This document shows, piece after piece, positions 24,971 through 33,892 of a DNA stretch of 64,000 nucleotides (within the stretch, counting starts at the first letter, position 1; every line of letters begins with the position of its first letter). The stretch lies in NCBI RefSeq assembly GCF_014637725.1, contig NZ_BMFC01000008.1, forward strand, positions 62,001 through 126,000, read 5' to 3'. The stretch comes from Marivita lacus. Lineage in GTDB: Bacteria > Pseudomonadota > Alphaproteobacteria > Rhodobacterales > Rhodobacteraceae. A program made the translations under genes and the position numbers. A model generated the notes under the pieces. The model was not told the origin of the DNA and searched no databases. It worked only from the letters and a program-made list of their open reading frames with translations.

Positions 24971-25225
24971 CTAGTGGAACAGCACAATCACCGCAAAGAA
25001 ATAAACCCCGAGACCCAGCCATCCAAAGCTTGCCGCGAAGAGGGCCAGTCCGAAAATGGCCGCCATAGTCAGGGCGATTTCAGCGAAGCTTCGGCGCTTT
25101 GACTGACATTGCAGGCGCTCCAGCTCACCTTGGAGATCGCGGCGAAACAGACGCGAAAAAATATAGGACGTCACCAGAAAGAGCGTCTTCTCGATGGTCT
25201 CAATATTGGGCCTGAGCGTATTCAT
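24971..25225 (-). CDS. Small two-helix membrane protein (84 aa)
   Basis: The product has a charged N-terminal half with basic segments (SRLFRRDLQGELERLQCQSKRRS) and two closely spaced hydrophobic segments (IALTMAAIFGLALFAAS and LGVYFFAVIVLF) ending at the C-terminus. No family was recognised and the ribosome site is weak. The opposite strand is also open but looks less protein-like. Confidence 0.45.
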   Translation of the reverse strand: MNTLRPNIETIEKTLFLVTSYIFSRLFRRDLQGELERLQCQSKRRSFAEIALTMAAIFGLALFAASFGWLGLGVYFFAVIVLFH

Positions 25226-25799
25226 GAGCTGAGGTTAGCAATTTCTGTTCAAAGCTCCAACGTGATAATGACTAACATGGATCGGGTTCGGGTTCGGGCC
25301 CTTTGCAGAGACGCCCATCAGGCGAACGTGTTGCAGCGACAAGCGGTGCGATATCTGGTTGTTATGTATCTTGTTCTTATCTCGGTTGAGTTTGCACGAA
25401 GCGGCTGATGCGGCGGTTGCTCGATGCGTTTAATCCAACATTCCCAAAGTTGCGTACCGTTTGATCGCAGGGTGGACGAACAAGGCCAAGTCATCGACCA
25501 GTTCTTGTCTTGGGCTGTGTCTTCAGCATGGGAAATAGGATCGATCGGTCGGATGTGGCCGTGTGTTCGAAACTTGTGGCGCGACGGTCCTGTTCTTTAC
25601 CACCCTGTTAGACGCTCGCAAATCAAGAACCTTGCCGACAGACATGCTTTCGTGCGGAAGTCGCGTCAGCGGGTGCAGTTTGCCTGCACTGCCTTGCCGC
25701 CACCAAGTTTGGTCAGGCCAACACGCACTTCCGCGGACAAGTCCGGCAGAACGACCAGCGCGGGTCTGAACTTTTGGTCGAAATCATCATCGGCACCGG
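25226..25799. other. Gene-poor stretch
   Basis: Several open frames exist but none shows recognisable motifs, a good ribosome site or consistent codon use. No function is assigned. Confidence 0.4.
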
Positions 25800-25935
25800 G
25801 ATTCTGACAGACGGCTTCCACAGAAGGAATACTGGCCTGCTGCGCTCTATTTGAAGCCGCTTGATATTGCCGTCAGTCTTGGCAAGAGTGGCGGTGAACA
25901 GCGCCCCTTCGAGGAATGTCTGATCGCCCGGGGTA
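25800..25935 (-). pseudogene. Possible Fis-type helix-turn-helix remnant of an NtrC-family regulator
   Basis: The minus-strand translation FLEGALFTATLAKTDGNIKR, followed by IERSRPVFLLWKPSV, resembles the C-terminal DNA-binding helix pair of NtrC-type activators (A-L-x-x-x-x-G-N-x-x-x-A-A...SRPTLY-x-L-L). A few residues are missing in the turn. No AAA+ domain is found upstream. This is a weak remnant call. Confidence 0.3.
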
Positions 25936-26006
25936 TGGGGTTTATGGGCACTCATGTCCGGCAAACCGCATCGCCCGATCGCGCTCTTCTTCCCCAAGGT
26001 TGATCC

Positions 26007-26882
26007 ATGTTCAGACATCTTTTCGGACCCGCCCTTTCGATCCTCGCGCTTGGGATGTCCCCCGCGCCCGCAGCGGCTGAGGTACTCAAGGGCTCCAGTG
26101 CCACCGCGATGGCGATCACCGGCAATGTCGAGCTGTCCGAGGAGGCGCTCGCCTTCGAGGATGGCACAGTTTTCAACTTTGCCGATCTTGAGGCACACAG
26201 CATACAGGTCGGCGGCAAGTCGGTACCGGCAGATCTGTACCGGGCCGAAGTGGCGTCGGACCCGGTTTTCACCAATGGCAATGCCTGGTGCGGCAAGGGG
26301 GACGTGACATTCGTGGCGGCCTGGGACGGACCCACCGCCGGCGAAGTCACCATCGCGGTCTTCACAACGCAGGACAGACCGCAAGCGGCCGAAGAGATGT
26401 GTGCCTCCTACAGCTATGTCTCGGCGCAAGCGCAAGTGGATGCCGCCGAAAACGCAATGGCGGCCGTCTGGGACGACGCCGATCTGCATTTCATCGAAGC
26501 CCTGTTCGTGACGGAACCGGCGATGCAATACGGCGCTTATACACCCCGCGACAACGACGTGTTCGTCTCCGGCGAGACGCTTCTGGTCTATCTCGAACCG
26601 CGCGCTTTTGGCTATGGCGACAAAGGCGATTACTGGACCGTCGACGTGGCCCTGGACCTGTTCATCTTTGACGCGGCGGGCGAGCTTGTCTTCGAGCAAT
26701 ATGATTTCGGGGCGATCGCGCTCGAGAGCCGTGTCAGGAATAGAGAAATCATGTTCATGGCCAGCGTCGATCTCGAGGGTCTTCCTGCCGGAACCTATCA
26801 GCTCGACATCGAGATGCGCGATCTGAACAAGGGACAGAGCGACATCGTCGGATTGCCGTTCACGATGGCGCCGCCAAGCTGA
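26007..26882 (+). CDS. Secreted protein of unknown function
   Basis: This 291-residue product has a clear Sec signal peptide (LFGPALSILALGMSPAPAAAE). The mature protein is acidic and beta-strand-rich, with one Cys in GNAWCGKGDV and one in EEMCASYSYV that could form a disulfide. The C-terminal half (ALDLFIFDAAGELVFEQYDF ... LPAGTYQLDIEMRDLN) reads like an immunoglobulin-like or beta-sandwich domain. No known family was recognised. It is flanked by poor DNA on both sides and appears monocistronic. The open frame on the reverse strand over this gene is a shadow. Confidence 0.75.
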   Translation: MFRHLFGPALSILALGMSPAPAAAEVLKGSSATAMAITGNVELSEEALAFEDGTVFNFADLEAHSIQVGGKSVPADLYRAEVASDPVFTNGNAWCGKGDVTFVAAWDGPTAGEVTIAVFTTQDRPQAAEEMCASYSYVSAQAQVDAAENAMAAVWDDADLHFIEALFVTEPAMQYGAYTPRDNDVFVSGETLLVYLEPRAFGYGDKGDYWTVDVALDLFIFDAAGELVFEQYDFGAIALESRVRNREIMFMASVDLEGLPAGTYQLDIEMRDLNKGQSDIVGLPFTMAPPS

Positions 26883-27115
26883 GGTCTCTGACGTCGAAGG
26901 CTGCGCAAGCCGCGGATTTATTGCACGACGCGAGGGTGGCATCGCTTGCAGGAATGTGGGCACAATCATATGCTGTGAAAAATGCAGAGTGACCAACGAG
27001 GCGCTTTGCATACCCCCGCGATCACCGCCCTGACACATGTCAGGCAACCTTGATTTCAGCGAGGAACGGCCCTTCTCGCATGTCGCGGGCGGGGATTTCA
27101 ACCTGCGAGAACATG
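26883..27115. other. Intergenic stretch
   Basis: No convincing gene was recognised here. Confidence 0.4.
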
Positions 27116-27247
27116 ATGGGTAAAGGCGACAACAAGCGCGGCAACAAGGAAGCGAAGAAACCAAAGCAGGAAAAGCCGAAGGTTCTGGCCACGGCGAATT
27201 CCGGTGCACTCAAACCCGTTTCCCTGGGTGCCAAGAAAGCGAAGTGA
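27116..27247 (+). CDS. Small lysine-rich protein (43 aa)
   Basis: Start is ATG 27116 (or the adjacent ATG at 27113), with GCGAGA just upstream. The product, MGKGDNKRGNKEAKKPKQ followed by a Lys-rich tail, is a very basic, disordered protein. It matches a pattern of short MGKG-N-x-x-x-N-K-x-x-K-K-P-K-Q proteins seen in many Proteobacteria, of unknown function. Confidence 0.6.
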   Translation: MGKGDNKRGNKEAKKPKQEKPKVLATANSGALKPVSLGAKKAK

Positions 27248-27828
27248 ACCACATCAGGGCGAGTGTCTTGCACTCGCTCTTCCTTGTTCTCGAAGTCCCG
27301 GACCCCGACATCACGGCCCCATGCGGCAGTCATCCCGGTGACCGACATCAGGGGGTCTGTCGGAATTCAGTAAAACATCTGCAATGCATGCGCGTTTCGC
27401 AGGATCCTGCACGGCTATTTCATCTGGCCGCGGGCGCTGCCGCCTTCACGGAACGCTGCCGGATTGGTCTCGCCCATAGTGCCAAACATTCAGATGCGGC
27501 GGCCACAGCTTGGGACAGCTTTCGATCATCAGGGATATTATGGGTCTCAATGAGTGGAACGTCCCGATCGGATCGGGTTTTCCGCCAGCTACCTGTTTCT
27601 TGATCTGTCCAACCCGTCTTGATGGGTTAGACGCAGGTTGCGGTGCATGTACGTTGCATGCCTGGTTCATTTGAGCTGCCATGTGCAGCGCCGCTGATGG
27701 TGTACACCCCACTCCAGATTGGCCAAGGCGTCACCCAGCGAGAAAAAGTTTTGGTAAGCTTGCAGCAAGGGCTGCGACAATGGCGCGTCCCATGCTTTGA
27801 GTAGGAACTATAGGAGGATGACTTGGAC
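27248..27828. other. Gene-poor stretch
   Basis: Only overlapping short frames on both strands, none with family signals. No clear repeat or RNA structure was identified. Confidence 0.4.
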
Positions 27829-27936
27829 ATGAAAAGAACAGTGATCGCAGGCACGCTTTCGGTGTTGGCAACCGCCGCACTCGCTCCACACATGGCCGGA
27901 ACCGAAGAAGGCCAAGATTATGCAGCCCAACTCTGA
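27829..27936 (+). CDS. Short exported peptide or truncated gene (35 aa)
   Basis: ATG 27829 follows TAGGAGGA (11-base spacing). The product starts with a good signal peptide (MKRTVIAGTLSVLATAALAP) and stops after 15 more residues. Similarity does not continue in another frame in a recognisable way, so it may be a truncated secreted protein rather than a mature peptide. Confidence 0.35.
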   Translation: MKRTVIAGTLSVLATAALAPHMAGTEEGQDYAAQL

Positions 27937-28074
27937 GCCGCCATGGTTGAGGCTGATCTCGCCGGAGAGAGCCGCATCCGCCGATCTGCGGGTCCATGTC
28001 GACATGACCAAGGAAAGGCTGAAAGCGATGCCGCAGCACGATACGTCAGCCGAATGGATTCGAAAACTCTGCCC

Positions 28075-28110
28075 AAAAAGAGGCCGCACGATCGCTTAGT
28101 ACGGCCTCTC
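28075..28110 (-). terminator. Rho-independent terminator after the RTX gene
   Basis: On the minus strand AGAGGCCG pairs with CGGCCTCT around a 15-base loop and is followed by five T residues. It lies 28 bases past the stop of the RTX protein gene. Confidence 0.85.
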
Positions 28111-28137
28111 GAAAGTCGGTGCGAGTTTTCATAGCCT

Positions 28138-30663
28138 TCAGAGCATCAGGTCCTGCGCCACGATCATCACGCCAAGCAGGTTGATCGACATATCGGCTGA
28201 GCCATCGCCGTTGATATCACCGAGCAAGAACCCGTCGCTCTGCCAGAGGGCCGCCGCGCCGACACCATTCCACTGAAATGCCTGATGACCGTCTCGGCTG
28301 CTGTCAGCGTCGATCAGCGACAGCTCGACGGTGTCGGTTCCGCTGACAAAATCCGAGATGGAATCCGACGCCTGAACGGTGCTGTCCGTGACATGTTCAA
28401 ATCGGAAGATATCCGCTCCATTGCCGCCGTTAAGGTCGTCGGCGCCACCGCCTCCGACGATCACGTCATCGCCGTCGCGGGCCCAGATGCGGTCCTCACC
28501 TTCGTTTCCGCGAATGACATTGTCCGCATCGTTCCCAAGGATGAGATCCGCTGATCCGCTTCCGATCGCGTCGATCTCCCCGGTGCCCATGAGTTCAAGT
28601 TTCTCGACATCGTCGAGCATGGTGAAATCAACCGACGACTTAACAACATCCCAGTTTTTCCCACCGTGCACGATGGTGTTGGCGACGGATACTTCGAAGG
28701 TATCCTTACCATCAGTTCCGTGCAGCACCGGGGCGTTCGCAGGGGACTCGTCACTCTGGTCCGGTACCAGCACGGTGTCCGGCTGGTCCTCGACATCAGC
28801 GGGTTTGGGTTCTGCCACCGCAGACGTCCCGGCCGCCGGTACGTAAACCCCAGCCCCTCCAAAGAGCCCCTCGACCGCGGACAGATCGAGGAACGCCATG
28901 TCGGACATCCGCAAGGCGCCATCGTCAAAAACGGCCCACTCCACGTCGACTGCGTCACGGGACTGGGACCCGGCGCGGTCGTCCAGTTGGATCAAGCCGC
29001 CTCCCAGATCGGTGATCCGGAAATCCGAGAAGTTGCCAGTGTAAATTGCCATGTCTTCACCCGCGCCTCCGGTCAGAAGATCACGCCCATCACCACCGAT
29101 CAGCACGTCGTTGCTCGAACCACCCGTCAGAGTGTCGTTCCCGCCCCGGCCATCAAGCCAGGAGCCATTGTCGTAGCCCTGCACCTCGTCGCCCAGCCGG
29201 GTCCCGATAACCTTGCCGAAGCGCGTTTGATTTGCATCGGCATCGGTAACAGAGCCGTAATGTGTTCCAAACTCATTTAGGAACAGGGTTGGCGCGATGA
29301 TGTCGGAATTCGCGTCTCGAACGGATTCGTCAACCCACACGGTGTTGCCGTGGTCACGCCCGCCGTGGAAGTTGATGTCACGATCCGTCCGCGTCACATG
29401 CACAAGATTGTCCGCCGCCGAGCGCCACGAGGCGAATACGACCGAATGGCGCATGTCCATATCCCAGAGGTTGACGAAGGAGCTGTCATAGACATCGCGG
29501 ATCTGCAGCGCGTAGCCATTACCGCCGCTCCCCTTGTTATGGGCCCCCGTCATGGTCAGTCCATCGGCGGCCACATATGTGCTGAGAGCAACGTTCACAC
29601 CCAGCGACGGAATGTCCTTTGCCACGATGTCGAAGAGGTTCAATTGCGAGGTGCCTTCCACCTGAATGACCGCATCGCGGTTGTAACCCGAAAGCCTGTT
29701 GTCAAAGGCGGATGGATCGGCATGGCCCAGGCCATAGTCGATCTCGAACCCGCCAAGGGTCACATTTTGCGCCATGTCGATTTCCTGGACGCGCGTCTCG
29801 GACGTCGTGAAATCGAAATGCACGCCGTCCTTGAGCGTCACGGTGTTGCCGGTCACTGAGCTCACCTCGGCGATCGACGTGCGTAAGGCGACATCGGTGT
29901 TTCGCCACGTCTCGTCGCCAATAGAATCGTAGAACGCTTCCGTGCTTTCCCGTGCGAGATAGATGAAATCACCGGCAACAAAGCTGTGAGCGGCGTTCAG
30001 TTCAAGGATTTTGTAGCCTTGTACCACGTTGGACGCGAGGGTGAAGTCGCCGGTTCTGGCGCCGTCGCCGATGTCGAACGCCTCCTTATTCAGGTTGGAG
30101 GGCAGCTCGATCCGGGTCTGACCCGAGCCTGCGCCGATCAGGGCGACATCGCTGCGGTCGATGTCGATCGTTGCGTCAAAGCGATAGGTACCAGCTTCGA
30201 GTTGAAAGACAGTGCCGGCATCGACATTGCGGATCATTGCCTCGAGCGCCTGTGCAGAAATATCTGTGTGTACCGAAACGGTTGGACCGTCCAGAGCCGG
30301 CTGTGTCGGAGCCGGGTCGGTCGGGTCTTGTTCAACAGGCTCCGTCTCGTCAGGTGTGGGCGCGACCGGGTTGGGTTCTGCCGTGACTTCGGCGAGGTTC
30401 AGGTCCGGTTTTCCCTCACCCTTGAACGAAATGCGCGCTGTTTCCCCGGGCAAAATCTCTTGGTCAGCAAAGTTGATACGGTACATGCCGTTGTCGAGTT
30501 CGGTCGCGTCACCGCCCCACAGGTCCACGATCCGCGCAGTGCCGACAAGGTCGACGAACGGGGCGATTACCGTCTCGGGCCCTGCGTTCGTCAGGGTCAG
30601 CTCCATGATGAAGCCATTTTTCCAGACATTGGTCGTGGAGAGTTGCAGACTGTAATTGGACAT
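28138..30663 (-). CDS. Secreted RTX protein with cellulose-binding-like and right-handed beta-helix domains
   Basis: ATG at 30663 follows GAGGAAAACATC, giving 841 residues; a longer upstream frame lacks support. Domains in order are a type-2 carbohydrate-binding-like module (about 1-110: NVWKNGFIMELTLTNAGPETV), a Pro/Thr/Glu-rich linker (about 115-140), a pectate-lyase-like parallel beta-helix (about 150-480), and two clusters of RTX calcium repeats (GRGGNDTLTGGSSNDVLIGG and GNEGEDRIWARDGDDVIVGG). It has no signal peptide, so type I secretion is expected. It sits beside the alginate-type operon and probably acts on extracellular polysaccharide as a lyase or epimerase. The DPHD motif of AlgE/AlgG epimerases was not found, so activity is open. 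Confidence 0.8.
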   Translation of the reverse strand: MSNYSLQLSTTNVWKNGFIMELTLTNAGPETVIAPFVDLVGTARIVDLWGGDATELDNGMYRINFADQEILPGETARISFKGEGKPDLNLAEVTAEPNPVAPTPDETEPVEQDPTDPAPTQPALDGPTVSVHTDISAQALEAMIRNVDAGTVFQLEAGTYRFDATIDIDRSDVALIGAGSGQTRIELPSNLNKEAFDIGDGARTGDFTLASNVVQGYKILELNAAHSFVAGDFIYLARESTEAFYDSIGDETWRNTDVALRTSIAEVSSVTGNTVTLKDGVHFDFTTSETRVQEIDMAQNVTLGGFEIDYGLGHADPSAFDNRLSGYNRDAVIQVEGTSQLNLFDIVAKDIPSLGVNVALSTYVAADGLTMTGAHNKGSGGNGYALQIRDVYDSSFVNLWDMDMRHSVVFASWRSAADNLVHVTRTDRDINFHGGRDHGNTVWVDESVRDANSDIIAPTLFLNEFGTHYGSVTDADANQTRFGKVIGTRLGDEVQGYDNGSWLDGRGGNDTLTGGSSNDVLIGGDGRDLLTGGAGEDMAIYTGNFSDFRITDLGGGLIQLDDRAGSQSRDAVDVEWAVFDDGALRMSDMAFLDLSAVEGLFGGAGVYVPAAGTSAVAEPKPADVEDQPDTVLVPDQSDESPANAPVLHGTDGKDTFEVSVANTIVHGGKNWDVVKSSVDFTMLDDVEKLELMGTGEIDAIGSGSADLILGNDADNVIRGNEGEDRIWARDGDDVIVGGGGADDLNGGNGADIFRFEHVTDSTVQASDSISDFVSGTDTVELSLIDADSSRDGHQAFQWNGVGAAALWQSDGFLLGDINGDGSADMSINLLGVMIVAQDLML

Positions 30664-31679
30664 GATGTTTTCCTCGGGCAATTGCCCGTTCTGCGGATTT
30701 CCATACTTTGATTTGACTGGATACTTGTGGGCATGCCCTTGGGCATCAAACCTAGCGATCACAAGGATTTTGCCCCGAGCCGCCAGACCGTACACAAAAA
30801 GGCTTGTCTGCTTCGGACGCAATGACTGGATTGCGTTCGAACTTTCTATGGAACTTAAACCTCTGTCACCTGTTGACGTTTTGTCGGGGCCGGTTTGCTA
30901 TCCACAAAAACCGGGGTGTCGGGGACAGGTTTGATTGTTGTCCATGCTCTGGATCCGTCACGTCTCCCTCTTGAAATATTCCAATCTGAACGGGAACCGA
31001 GTAGATTTGGCATCGCCCGGTCGTTGCTCCGACTATGTGAGCATGAAGGCAATGGATCGAGCGCGCGAGCGTTGATCATCAGCGAATGGCCAGTCGCGCC
31101 GCAAAAAGGCGCTTTTTTGCCGAGACCTGCTGTGCTGTCTGCGCCTATGAGGATTTAGAGTCATTGTCCTTCCCATCTTTTGCCGTGTCCCCGTGCGCCA
31201 CTTGAAGACCCGGGTAACGATGACCGACTGCCAGCGTGTGACCTCCTTGGACACAGTGCACCGATGATGCCTGCAAGACCACTCGCCGTGATGGCCTAGC
31301 CATATGGGCAATCCAAGCCGCGATCGATGGTCGAAAAAAAACGAAAAATACGATCACGCACAGATTATGCATCAGAACGAAGCTGTTCACCGAGGGTGCT
31401 GCGGCGTTCACGTTCATGACGTGGACGTGTCCGCACCGTCGCAACAGGAGCGTGCCGACAACATGAGTATATTCCGATACTTTTCTCTCATATTTAGATA
31501 GATTATACGTATATTCCGATGCTTTCGCTGGCATGTCTGAAAATCCAGTATGAGGATCGAAGCGTTATGGGCGAATGACATGACGCACGGCTGAAATGCT
31601 GGCTCCTATCTGGGGCGGGACCTACCACTGTTTTGAAAGTCCCATGATCAAATCGTGAAATTTGCGGCGGAGTGAATCC
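30664..31679. other. Long intergenic region between the RTX gene and the LuxR regulator
   Basis: About 1 kb without a convincing gene. Seen here: a perfect palindrome GGGCATGCCC at 30729-30738 about 70 bases before the RTX start codon, a plus-strand terminator at 31096-31118, and AT-richer DNA after 31300. It probably carries the RTX promoter and the regulator promoter. The divergent arrangement would let one factor control both. Confidence 0.5.
31096..31118 (+). terminator. Rho-independent terminator in the intergenic region
   Basis: GCGCC (31096-31100) pairs with GGCGC (31108-31112) around GCAAAAA, followed by TTTTTT (31113-31118). No plus-strand gene is recognised before it, so it may end a short RNA or a lost gene. 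Confidence 0.65.
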
Positions 31680-31688
31680 TTGGACGTT

Positions 31689-32378
31689 ATGCAGTTTGAA
31701 TTGAAAAACGCCCCCGAAAATTGTGGCGTTCGAACGTCGTTTCGGCAGACGATTGCAATATCTGACACCAATCCGGTACTGTCCGAAAGTATCCGTCAAA
31801 TATTCCTCAGGGATTCCCATTTGTCTGAGTATGTCATTATTTCGGACACATCCTGCGATTTGCAAAGATTGCAAACGATATCGCCAGACATCTTGATTCT
31901 GGATCCGTGGCAATACATTTATTCTCAAGATCTCATATCCAAGACGTTTTTCTGTCTGACGTCGAAAACTTCCGTGATCGGCTATTGCCCTGAAATCTCT
32001 GCAGAGGATGCACGTACACTCAGTCTTGCAGGATTTCGAGCAATCTTGCCCAAAACCGTTTCAGGCGAGGAACTTGTGCGAATCGTTTGTGCGGTTGCCT
32101 TCGGCGGCGTCTATCTGCACGAAAGCTATGCGATTTATCCCGTAGAACTTGATGCAAAAACTGAAAAATCTCAGGAAATTCATTCAGGCCTGACCGACCG
32201 GGAAATCGACGTTCTGAGGCATGTTGCACTCGGATGTTCGATGAAGGAAATCGCGGCACTGCTGAAAATCAGCACGAAGACTGTTGATACCTATAAAAAT
32301 AGAGCCAACAGAAAACTGAATCTGAGATCCAAAACTGACATCGTCAAATATGCCATAAAATCTGGCTGGCTGAACTAA
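31689..32378 (+). CDS. NarL/LuxR-family response regulator upstream of the polysaccharide operon
   Basis: The protein has 229 residues from ATG 31689. A TTG at 31680 with GGAG at ideal spacing is a plausible alternative. The N-terminal region resembles a receiver domain (acidic residue in AISDTNPVL, phospho-acceptor-like Asp in PDILILDP, Lys in ILPKTVSGEELV). The C-terminal LuxR helix-turn-helix is LTDREIDVLRHVALGCSMKE, then IAALLKISTKTVDTYKNRAN. No kinase gene is adjacent. It lies just before a tandem direct repeat and algD, so it probably controls the alginate-type operon. Base composition is lower in GC than the operon behind it. Confidence 0.85.
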   Translation: MQFELKNAPENCGVRTSFRQTIAISDTNPVLSESIRQIFLRDSHLSEYVIISDTSCDLQRLQTISPDILILDPWQYIYSQDLISKTFFCLTSKTSVIGYCPEISAEDARTLSLAGFRAILPKTVSGEELVRIVCAVAFGGVYLHESYAIYPVELDAKTEKSQEIHSGLTDREIDVLRHVALGCSMKEIAALLKISTKTVDTYKNRANRKLNLRSKTDIVKYAIKSGWLN

Positions 32379-32440
32379 GATCAGGGCTTCGTCAATTCTC
32401 AATTATTTGATGCCCAGATTAAGCGTTTTGATGCTGAAAC

Positions 32441-32478
32441 TTCCAATTTTCCTGACATGATTTCCAGTTTTCCTGACA
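32441..32478 (+). repeat. Tandem 17-bp direct repeat upstream of algD
   Basis: TTCCAATTTTCCTGACA (32441-32457) is repeated as TTCCAGTTTTCCTGACA (32462-32478), 16 of 17 bases identical, offset by exactly 21 bases (two helix turns). It lies about 95-130 bases before algD and 60-100 bases after the LuxR gene, which suits binding of a dimeric activator on one DNA face. Confidence 0.75.
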
Positions 32479-32571
32479 ATGCTGCAGCTGCATAAGCTGA
32501 TACTACACAAAATTGAAACATTGGGCTTCTGATTCCTGGAAGTCATGGGTTTGAAAATTGGAGAAGTCTGT

Positions 32572-33891
32572 ATGGCCAATATATCGGTCTTTGGAATAGG
32601 TTATGTGGGTGTCGTTTCGGCGGCTTGTCTTGCAAGGGACGGGCATTCCGTAATCGCTGTCGATATATCACCCGATCGCGTCGATATCTTGAATGCGGGA
32701 CGTTCGCCCATCGTGGAAAACGGGCTGGACGAGGTGATCGCCGACACCGTGTCGCGCGGTCTTCTGACTGCCACCCTCGATGCGGAAAGGGCAGTCGAAG
32801 ACACCTCCGCAAGCCTTGTCTGCGTCGGGACGCCCAGCAACCCGGATGGGTCTGTCGGCTTGGCCCACATAAAGCAAGTGTGCAGCATCATCGGGGCCGC
32901 GATCGCGCGGAAAACGGGATTTCACTCCGTCATCATCCGCTCAACCATCGTGCCCGGCACGATGGAGTCGGTGTGCATCCCCGCGCTCGAAGCGGCATCC
33001 GGGCTGACCGCGGGGCTGGATTTCGGGGTTGGGTATTATCCCGAATTTCTCCGCGAAAGCACGGCGATCGAGGATTACGACAATCCCGGCATGATCGTCT
33101 TTGGTGCGTTGGACAAACAGACCTTCGCGATCCTGAACCTGCTCAACAAGGACATGCCCTGCGACATTCACGAGGTCGGCCTGCGCACCGCGGAGATGGT
33201 CAAGTACACCTCGAACAGTTGGCGCGCGCTCAAGGTGACCTTTGCCAACGAGATCGGCAATATCGCCAAGGCCTGCGGGCTGGACGGACAACTGGTGATG
33301 CAGCTGCTGTGTTCGGACGACAAGGTGAACATGTCGCCGTATTTTATGCGACCGGGATTCGCCTTTGGCGGATCTTGCCTGCCAAAGGATGTGCGCGCGC
33401 TTCAGCAACTCGCCAAGGCGCGGGATGTCAAAGCGCCGCTGTTGGCGGCGGTCCTTTCGGCCAATGATGCCCAGATCGAACGTGCCGCCCAGATGGTGAC
33501 CGGATCGGGCAAGAAGGTGGTGGGCATGGTCGGTATCAGCTTCAAACCCGGCACGGATGACCTGCGCGAAAGCCCCCTTGCAGAGCTTGCATCGCGCCTG
33601 ATCGCCAGCGGACATGACGTCAAGGTCTATGACCCCAATGTGAGCACCGGATTTGCCCGTGATCTGGCTCAAGCAGGCCGGGGCAATGATGTCGTGCCCG
33701 ATCTGCGTGACAGGATGGTTCCCACGATCGAGGCGCTGATTGGAACATCGGACATGATCCTCGTTGGCAACAGGTATGACGAGATTGTCGAACCCCTGAA
33801 CGACGCCATGAAGCATCAGACCATCGTCGATCTGGCGCGCCTGCGCCCAGGGCTTGTCTCTGGCGACGGCTATCAGGGCATTTGCTGGTAA
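32572..33891 (+). CDS. algD: GDP-mannose 6-dehydrogenase
   Basis: The start at 32572 follows GGAGAAG, giving 439 residues (Pseudomonas AlgD has 436). It oxidises GDP-mannose to GDP-mannuronate, the precursor step for alginate-type polymers. Visible features are the NAD motif FGIGYVG, VCVGTPSNPDGS, YPEFLRESTAIEDYD, KYTSNSWRALKVTFANEIGN and the catalytic Cys in FAFGGSCLPKDVRAL. The C-terminus ends GICW, as in Pseudomonas AlgD, separating it from UDP-glucose dehydrogenases. It is the first gene of a long plus-strand operon. Confidence 0.95.
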   Translation: MANISVFGIGYVGVVSAACLARDGHSVIAVDISPDRVDILNAGRSPIVENGLDEVIADTVSRGLLTATLDAERAVEDTSASLVCVGTPSNPDGSVGLAHIKQVCSIIGAAIARKTGFHSVIIRSTIVPGTMESVCIPALEAASGLTAGLDFGVGYYPEFLRESTAIEDYDNPGMIVFGALDKQTFAILNLLNKDMPCDIHEVGLRTAEMVKYTSNSWRALKVTFANEIGNIAKACGLDGQLVMQLLCSDDKVNMSPYFMRPGFAFGGSCLPKDVRALQQLAKARDVKAPLLAAVLSANDAQIERAAQMVTGSGKKVVGMVGISFKPGTDDLRESPLAELASRLIASGHDVKVYDPNVSTGFARDLAQAGRGNDVVPDLRDRMVPTIEALIGTSDMILVGNRYDEIVEPLNDAMKHQTIVDLARLRPGLVSGDGYQGICW

Positions 33892-33892
33892 G

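Noticed and set aside
25713-27209. A 498-codon open frame on the minus strand
   Set aside because: It runs antisense to the secreted protein gene at 26007-26882, whose signal peptide and codon use are convincing. The minus product is low-complexity and has no recognisable domain. Only the small Fis-like piece near its end was kept, as a weak remnant.
28138-30663. Naming the RTX protein a mannuronan C5-epimerase (AlgE type)
   Set aside because: The helix and RTX plan is similar, but the DPHD catalytic motif was not found, so only the domain description is given.
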